64,000 nt of DNA from CAG-791 sp045130475 (GTDB lineage: Bacteria > Bacillota > Clostridia > Lachnospirales > Lachnospiraceae): the NCBI GenBank assembly GCA_045130475.1, contig JBGUPU010000044.1, forward strand, positions 62,001-126,000, in the 5' to 3' direction. Below are positions 58,970 through 64,000 of this stretch, in pieces (position 1 is the first letter of the stretch; every line of letters begins with the position of its first letter). The notes under the pieces were generated by a model. That model ran no database searches, was not told the DNA's origin, and saw only the letters and a list, made by a program, of their open reading frames with translations. The position numbers and the translations under genes are program-made.

Positions 58970-59096
58970 GAAAAACGTTATTGCATTTACTTATTGCATT
59001 TTCCTATTTTATTTACTTCAGGACAAACAGGAGCAGACGCCGGGAGCAATCCCTTTCCGGGCTCCTATTCACAGTGCGGTCATTACAGAACATTCT

Positions 59097-60500
59097 ATGC
59101 AGCCCAATCAAGAGAAACCGGGAGAAAAAAAGACCTCCCGCAAAGCAGCCGGTATAACGATTGCAATCCTCCTCTGCCTGGTCCTCGCAGGCGGAGTTTT
59201 TGTGATGTCCGGACGTCTTCCCGCACCGGACTCTCCTGGGCAGGGCGAAAAGTCCGCGGCGCCGGAAAGCACATCTGACAGCTTCTCCGGCAGTCTCCGC
59301 GACTGGCTGGGGATTGATACCGTGCTGTCCATCCTCAACCCGGGCGGCGGGTATACCGTCGTAAAGGCGGATCCGTCCGCCATCCAGGCTGTGACAGATT
59401 CCACTGCAAAGGAGAGTGTCTCAGCATCCGCATCCGGCGATGCCGGCGCTGGTTCCGGGCAGAATCCGTCCGGGACGACAGGGGACGCACCAGACCAGTC
59501 CGCTGATCTGTCCTCCGCGACGCCGGCAGCAGACGGAGCCGCAGATTCATCCGTAGATTCTCCGGCCGGGGATCCCGCCGCTGCAGCAGGGGCAAATGCC
59601 TCAGATCCTGCAGCTGCTGCAGTTTCTGCAGATACTGGCGGCACGGCCGCATCTGCGGATCCCGATAAAAAAGCAGAGGAAAAAAAGAAAGAAGAAACAG
59701 CAGAGAAGAAAGAGGAAAAAAAGGAAGCGTCTCCCACGAAGCTCCAGAAAAAATATATCAAGGCCTGGGAAGAGTGGCACATGCGGGATTTCCCGGAAAA
59801 CTTCCCCCTTCACAACTACAACTGGAAGTACCTCAGCTATGATGAATCCGGCATCCTGCGCTATGAAGGTGACGATCAGTACATGATCCGCCGGGGCATT
59901 GATGTATCTGAATTTCAGGGAAAGATCGACTGGGAGAAGGTGAAAGAAGCCGGCTATGACTTTGTCTTTGTCCGCGTCGGCCACCGCACAATGCACACCG
60001 GAGACCTCAAGCGCGACAGCCGCGCCATCAAAAATCTGACCCGCGCAAAGAAAGCCGGCCTGGACGTCGGTGCCTATGTCTTTTCGCAGGCAGTCTCAAA
60101 GAAAGAAGCGCGCCGGGAGGCACAGCTCTGTCTTGACGTCATTGAGGAAAGCGGCGTAGAGATCACTCTCCCCATCGTATTTGATCCTGAGATTGTCATT
60201 GAAGATTATTATGCCCGCATCAACTTTATCAGCGGCGAACAGTTTACCGACAACGCCGTCGCTTTCTGCGAGACCATCAGAGAGGCCGGCTATACGCCCG
60301 CCATTTACGCGAATTGCTCTACTGAAACGGATATTCTGGACATGTCACGCCTGAAAGGCACAACGATCTGGTACGCAGATTACAGCGGGAGTCCGGAAAC
60401 CCCCTATGACTTCACTTTCTGGCAGTACTCCAACCTGGGCTGGGTCGACGGCATTCCCGAGACCGAGACAGATTTAAATGTGTGGTTCATAAAAAAATAA
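59097..60500 (+). CDS. Membrane-anchored GH25 muramidase
   Basis: From ATG 59097 the product has 467 residues: a short cytoplasmic tail (KPGEKKTSRK), a membrane segment (about 18-38), a low-complexity Ala/Ser/Asp/Pro linker (about 40-200), a Lys/Glu-rich stretch, and a C-terminal GH25 domain (about 265-467). GH25 cleaves the MurNAc-GlcNAc bond. The domain begins RRGIDVSEFQGKIDW with D269; the catalytic pair is D363 and E365 in VFDPE. Aromatics in FWQYSNLGWVDGI complete the site. The start is judged from the promoter position; its ribosome binding site is weak. It probably remodels peptidoglycan locally. The kinase gene follows after 38 bp. Confidence 0.92.
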   Translation: MQPNQEKPGEKKTSRKAAGITIAILLCLVLAGGVFVMSGRLPAPDSPGQGEKSAAPESTSDSFSGSLRDWLGIDTVLSILNPGGGYTVVKADPSAIQAVTDSTAKESVSASASGDAGAGSGQNPSGTTGDAPDQSADLSSATPAADGAADSSVDSPAGDPAAAAGANASDPAAAAVSADTGGTAASADPDKKAEEKKKEETAEKKEEKKEASPTKLQKKYIKAWEEWHMRDFPENFPLHNYNWKYLSYDESGILRYEGDDQYMIRRGIDVSEFQGKIDWEKVKEAGYDFVFVRVGHRTMHTGDLKRDSRAIKNLTRAKKAGLDVGAYVFSQAVSKKEARREAQLCLDVIEESGVEITLPIVFDPEIVIEDYYARINFISGEQFTDNAVAFCETIREAGYTPAIYANCSTETDILDMSRLKGTTIWYADYSGSPETPYDFTFWQYSNLGWVDGIPETETDLNVWFIKK

Positions 60501-60538
60501 AATGTAGATATACACAGCGCAAAGGCATATACAAAACA

Positions 60539-62551
60539 ATGGTTACTACACCTTATTCCTTCGTTCAATCTCAGCTTTCCTCCGTCTGGCCGGAGTGGAA
60601 AATCACTGCTTTTCTCGGAAAAGGCACCTTCGGATCTGTCTATGAGATCCTGCGGAACGATCTGGGCACCAATTACAAATGTGCCCTGAAAGTATTGCAG
60701 CTCAATGCCGATGAAACGGATCCCGGCCTGGAAGAGTTTGTCCGCAGTGTGAGCCGCGAAATCCACACGATGATGCAGCTCAAAGGGGCTCCCAATATCG
60801 TCACTATCGAGGATTACGCGGTGCTGCGGGAAGAAGGGATGCGTACCATCCTGATCCGAATGGAACTTCTGGAGAGCGTCGAAACAATCAGGAACCGTAC
60901 CGGCGGTCTGGACCGCCTTCAGACACTTCAGCTCGGACTGGATATCTGCACAGCCCTAATCAGCTGCGAACAGCTGAATATCATCCACAGAGATATAAAG
61001 CTCAGCAACATTTTTTACAGTGAACGGGGAGGATACAAACTCGGGGACTTCGGCATTTCGAGGACCATGGACTCCATTCACGAAAAGATTTCCATGAGCA
61101 GCGCCGGAACAGTCCAGTATATAGCTCCGGAAGTGTATTTCGGTTATAAATATGACAATACGGCCGATATCTATTCCCTCGGTATCGCTTTATACATCCT
61201 GTTAAACAACAATCTCCCTCCGCTGTGTAACGAGTACAATCTCCCTGCGGATAGGATTTCCATGTCGATGATCCACGAAGCCAACATGCGGCGCCTGCGC
61301 GGCGAAAGCTTCAGCGGCCCTGCCAATGCGGATCAAAAGCTCTCTTCTATCCTGTGCAGTGCCTGCGACCCCGATCCGGCAAAGCGCTTTCAGTCCGCCT
61401 CGCAGTTCAGGGACGCACTGCTGGCATACAGGGAAAACAGACCGGTCATCCTGCCGGGCAGCATGGATCCGATGACGAGAACATCCCCGGCCATCAACAG
61501 GAAGGATTCCGAAGATGCCACAAGGGTCCTGCTGTTCCCGGGCAGCCAGCCGGATCCCCTTCCGCACAATGCAGGAGGCCCGGACAACAAACAGGTGCAT
61601 CGGCCGGACAGAAATACTGGCCCCGCACCGGTATTTCCTGCAGGAAATACTCCGGGTGCAGGAACCCCGGGCAAATCTGCAGCAGGAGGCCGGTCTTCCG
61701 ACAGGAAAAAGATCCTCCTTCTCGTTCTGCTCATCCTGCTCCTGGCGATATTGATTTGTGCACTGCTGCTCGGTAGACACACGGCAAATCAGAAAAATCA
61801 AAACGCCGACAAGACGATCCTTTCGTCTGAGGCAGATACTCCCGCTGACCAGGACGCAGATGCTGAGGCAGGGGCAGGATCCGAGCCTGAACCTGAGCCC
61901 GTGCCTGAGCCCGAAACCGTCTCCTATACTGTCACATGGACCGATCCCGAAGGAAACATCCTCGGAAAAACCACCTATGCCGATCTGGATGGCAGCTACA
62001 TAACGGTCACAGCCCCCGAAGTCAATGGTTATGAACCGATCAATGAAGAGATTTCCCTCACCCTCCACGCAGGGGCGGACAACAGTGTCACTTTCGTCTT
62101 CATGCCGATCGAGACAGCGCCGGTGATGGATATTCCTTCCTATGACACATTAATCTATAATGGCCATACATATTATGCTTATGAGACGGCCGCGATCGAT
62201 TCCTTCCGCGAAGCCGAAGAATACTGTGAGTCCCGCGGCGGATATCTGGCAGTCATCAACAGCGATTCCGAGAACACTGCCCTGTATGATTATGTCTTCA
62301 GTGATCTCAAACTTAAGAGCGCCTACTTCGGGCTGACGGATGAAAAACGTGAAGGCAGCTGGGAATGGGTGGATGGAACACCTTACGGCTACAGCAAATG
62401 GGTCAAAGGCCAGCCGGACAATTCGCACGATTCCGAGCACTATGCCCTGTTCTACTACAAGGATCCCGCCTACAAATGGAACGATGGCGACTTCGGAAAA
62501 GATAAGAGGACCGGAAAAGTCATCTTCCTGATCGAATGGGATACAGAATAA
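60539..62551 (+). CDS. Transmembrane Ser/Thr kinase with extracellular C-type-lectin-like domain
   Basis: From ATG 60539 the product has 670 residues. Cytoplasmic Hanks-type kinase (about 20-300): glycine loop G27-KGTFGSV, lysine K51, HRD 150-152 with D152, DFG 170-172, APE 196-198. A Pro/Gly-rich linker and basic stop precede one membrane helix (about 390-412). Outside lie an acidic Glu/Pro stretch, a beta domain (about 460-525: VSYTVTWTDPEGNILGKTTY) and a C-type-lectin-like domain (about 540-667) with QPD 625-627 and WND 647-649, but only one cysteine (C563). PASTA repeats, usual in Gram-positive kinases, are absent. A GTG at 60482 inside the muramidase gene is an alternative start. It is likely co-expressed with the muramidase. 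Confidence 0.92.
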   Translation: MVTTPYSFVQSQLSSVWPEWKITAFLGKGTFGSVYEILRNDLGTNYKCALKVLQLNADETDPGLEEFVRSVSREIHTMMQLKGAPNIVTIEDYAVLREEGMRTILIRMELLESVETIRNRTGGLDRLQTLQLGLDICTALISCEQLNIIHRDIKLSNIFYSERGGYKLGDFGISRTMDSIHEKISMSSAGTVQYIAPEVYFGYKYDNTADIYSLGIALYILLNNNLPPLCNEYNLPADRISMSMIHEANMRRLRGESFSGPANADQKLSSILCSACDPDPAKRFQSASQFRDALLAYRENRPVILPGSMDPMTRTSPAINRKDSEDATRVLLFPGSQPDPLPHNAGGPDNKQVHRPDRNTGPAPVFPAGNTPGAGTPGKSAAGGRSSDRKKILLLVLLILLLAILICALLLGRHTANQKNQNADKTILSSEADTPADQDADAEAGAGSEPEPEPVPEPETVSYTVTWTDPEGNILGKTTYADLDGSYITVTAPEVNGYEPINEEISLTLHAGADNSVTFVFMPIETAPVMDIPSYDTLIYNGHTYYAYETAAIDSFREAEEYCESRGGYLAVINSDSENTALYDYVFSDLKLKSAYFGLTDEKREGSWEWVDGTPYGYSKWVKGQPDNSHDSEHYALFYYKDPAYKWNDGDFGKDKRTGKVIFLIEWDTE

Positions 62552-62585
62552 AATAAGAGCCCCGCGCAGAAGGCTCTCTCATCAG

Positions 62586-62640
62586 GACGGACCTTCCTCT
62601 CCCCGCAGGGGGAGCGAAGGTCCGTCTCCTTTATTTATTT
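62586..62640 (+). terminator. Terminator of the muramidase-kinase unit
   Basis: GACGGACCTTC pairs with GAAGGTCCGTC around a nested CCCC/GGGG stem, then TCCTTTATTTATTT. A smaller GAGCC/GGCTC hairpin precedes it. Confidence 0.85.
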
Positions 62641-62666
62641 CAGATAGTATTTATTCCATATAGTGT

Positions 62667-64000
62667 TTACCAGAAAGAACTCACCAGATCCGAGCCCTTG
62701 CTCCAGAGCCAGGATCCAACATCGCTGACGACTTCCCCGGCAGTCTGGAAACCGTTGACGATCTTTCCGGCGGCGTCATAGCTGCTGGACCATATGGATT
62801 CCGCTGTGCCGCCCACAAACGATTCCAATGTACCGTAGATCACGATACCCCCGCGTGTAAACCAGTTTTTGCCGTATTTATTGACCCTCTCCGCGTTCCG
62901 GTCCATATATTTCTGATAAATGCTCCAGGTCTTGTCCATATCGGGATCGACCAGGCCGAGAGTCAGGAATTTATGGATTTTTCCCATTCCTCCGACTGCT
63001 CCTTTTCCCCATGACTCTGCTCCGCTTCCCCAGTCCAGGGTTCCGTTTTTCGCCTTTTCGATCATGTCGCCGATCGCGTAGGATCCGGCTGTGTAGAGGC
63101 TTGTGACTGTCGTGCCCCACATCTGGGCTGCGATCAGGGCCTTTCCCTTCAGACCCTTAAGGAAACCGTCTTTGCTTGTAACTGCGCCCTGTATGAATTT
63201 TGAAATATCTTCCGCCATTTTTCCGGAATCACGGAGGAATCCCGCCCAGTTGTCTTTGTTTTTCTCGAAGTTTTCCAGAAAATCAACGGTGAATCCGGCT
63301 GCGTGTTTGAACTCTTTGAGGCCGAACAGCAGGCCTGCTGTAAAGTGATTGTCAGGGATAATATCCGCATGCTTGAGCATGGAGAGAAAGCCCTTGGTCC
63401 CTCCCAGAAAATCCTTGCCAAAGTCCACTGCGTTTCTGTATAGTTCGGAGTTGGTTTTCGAATCTGCCAGATCTGCGCCCCCGCTCATGACACCCAGCAC
63501 ATCGAAGATGAAGCCGGCGATCCCGGACTCATCATAGCCTTCCTTATCAAAGACATCATACACAGAACTGATCGCATCGTGTATGTCCCCCGGAAGATCA
63601 AACATATCCGAAAGGCGTTTCAGAAAGTCTTCTTCAGATCCTGTTCCTTCTCCTCCGGATGTATTTCCGCTGTCCGCAGAACGCTTATTGCCTGTCATCA
63701 GGCTCATTGCGGTAAGAAACATCAGGAGCCTTTTGATCACGTCTTTTCTGTCGGTACAGCCATCCGGAGAAAAGATCCTTTGAAGCAGCTTCATGAGTTC
63801 CTCGACAACTTTTCTGATCCGGTTGTCGAACTCCTCCGGGATCGTTCCGTAAGGGGTCTTTGTGCCGCCGGAGACCGACGGTGACAGTTTTCTCTCCGTC
63901 TGCAGGTATCTCCCGACAATCTGTCTGAGCGCTTCCTCCATACCATATGAAATCTTTGCTGCCTCTTCCAGATCTGCGCCGGCCGCATCCAGCCTTCTCT
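62667..64000 (-). CDS. Partial helical protein, possible type VII secretion substrate
   Basis: The frame is open from the right window edge to the stop at 62667, 443 codons seen. An ATG at 63941 exists, but the frame continues upstream as RRLDAAGADLEEAAKISYGMEEALRQIV, so the true N-terminus probably lies outside. The visible N-terminal part is amphipathic helix of the WXG/LXG style. The middle is helical and Gly/Phe-rich without a clear membrane segment, and the end is SWLWSKGSDLVSSFW. I recognise no catalytic motif. The idea of a T7 substrate rests on helix pattern and the EccA-like ATPase nearby; a structural surface protein is equally possible. Confidence 0.6.
   Translation of the reverse strand, partial: RRLDAAGADLEEAAKISYGMEEALRQIVGRYLQTERKLSPSVSGGTKTPYGTIPEEFDNRIRKVVEELMKLLQRIFSPDGCTDRKDVIKRLLMFLTAMSLMTGNKRSADSGNTSGGEGTGSEEDFLKRLSDMFDLPGDIHDAISSVYDVFDKEGYDESGIAGFIFDVLGVMSGGADLADSKTNSELYRNAVDFGKDFLGGTKGFLSMLKHADIIPDNHFTAGLLFGLKEFKHAAGFTVDFLENFEKNKDNWAGFLRDSGKMAEDISKFIQGAVTSKDGFLKGLKGKALIAAQMWGTTVTSLYTAGSYAIGDMIEKAKNGTLDWGSGAESWGKGAVGGMGKIHKFLTLGLVDPDMDKTWSIYQKYMDRNAERVNKYGKNWFTRGGIVIYGTLESFVGGTAESIWSSSYDAAGKIVNGFQTAGEVVSDVGSWLWSKGSDLVSSFW

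Larger units (their letters stand above)
58664..59096. other. Divergent control region between the AAA+ and muramidase genes
   Basis: The 433-bp region holds the two CGGAC-N4-GTCCG palindromes (58893-58932), the plus-strand promoter (58941-58969), and a leader of about 120 bases that remains open in the muramidase frame. An in-frame ATG at 58968 overlaps the -10 box and is therefore rejected as start. Confidence 0.6.

Noticed and set aside
58968..59096. Upstream start for the muramidase at ATG 58968
   Set aside because: The ATG overlaps the TATAAT box of the likely promoter and lacks a ribosome binding site.

Overview
The window reads as chromosomal DNA of a moderately GC-rich Gram-positive anaerobe of the class Clostridia, most likely family Lachnospiraceae. 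The support is two CIRCE-controlled heat-shock units, a Firmicutes-type order of tRNA and ribosome modification genes (dnaJ-prmA-rsmE, mtaB, ireB-ruvX-DUF1292-rnj, yrrM-U32), small proteins typical of that family (DUF6472, DUF1292), several TTG starts with good ribosome binding sites, and a single-c-subunit F-type ATP synthase whose c subunit carries a two-carboxylate Na+-type motif. From about 2.6 kb to 48.6 kb almost every gene is on the minus strand. I see no rRNA, insertion sequence, prophage or CRISPR array.

Layout. 1-2.5 kb: a gene fragment (minus), then rlmH and proA (plus). 2.6-8.5 kb: a CotH-like membrane protein, a YdjG-like zinc-ribbon membrane protein, a YdjI-like SPFH protein with three zinc ribbons, and a 58-residue Cys/Asp-rich DUF6472 protein. 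8.5-15.1 kb: S41 (CtpA-type) protease, CdaR/PucR-type regulator, CvfB-like S1 protein, acyl-ACP thioesterase, and a secreted amidase-domain protein with choline/glucan-binding-like repeats. 15.5-18.8 kb: tRNA-Gln(CUG) and the TrkH/TrkA potassium pair. 18.9-25 kb: tRNA wobble-uridine genes (U32 protein, TrmR-like methyltransferase), an MltG-like protein without its catalytic domain, RNase J, DUF1292, RuvX and IreB. 25-37.4 kb: mtaB, an HPr/Crh-like protein (the only plus-strand gene here), thiI with its cysteine desulfurase, rsmE, prmA, dnaJ, dnaK, grpE and hrcA. 37.5-40.3 kb: LtrA-like membrane protein, an HTH-AbrB fusion and an acyltransferase. 40.6-48.6 kb: the complete ATP synthase operon in the order atpZ-like, atpI-like, B, E, F, H, A, G, D, C.

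49-64 kb is the accessory-looking part. An 1825-residue secreted protein carries eleven Ig-like units, seven of them in exact 282-bp register. It converges on an SDR oxidoreductase, a Gfo/Idh/MocA oxidoreductase and a CbxX/EccA-type AAA+ ATPase. Divergent from these lie a membrane-anchored GH25 muramidase and a transmembrane Ser/Thr kinase whose outside domain is C-type-lectin-like. A helical protein of possible type VII secretion substrate type then runs off the right edge. Two copies of a CGGAC-N4-GTCCG palindrome sit just upstream of the muramidase promoter. The muramidase-kinase-AAA+-substrate neighbourhood is the best candidate for an undescribed envelope-sensing or secretion system.

All functional names come from reading translations, motifs and gene order; no database search was run.
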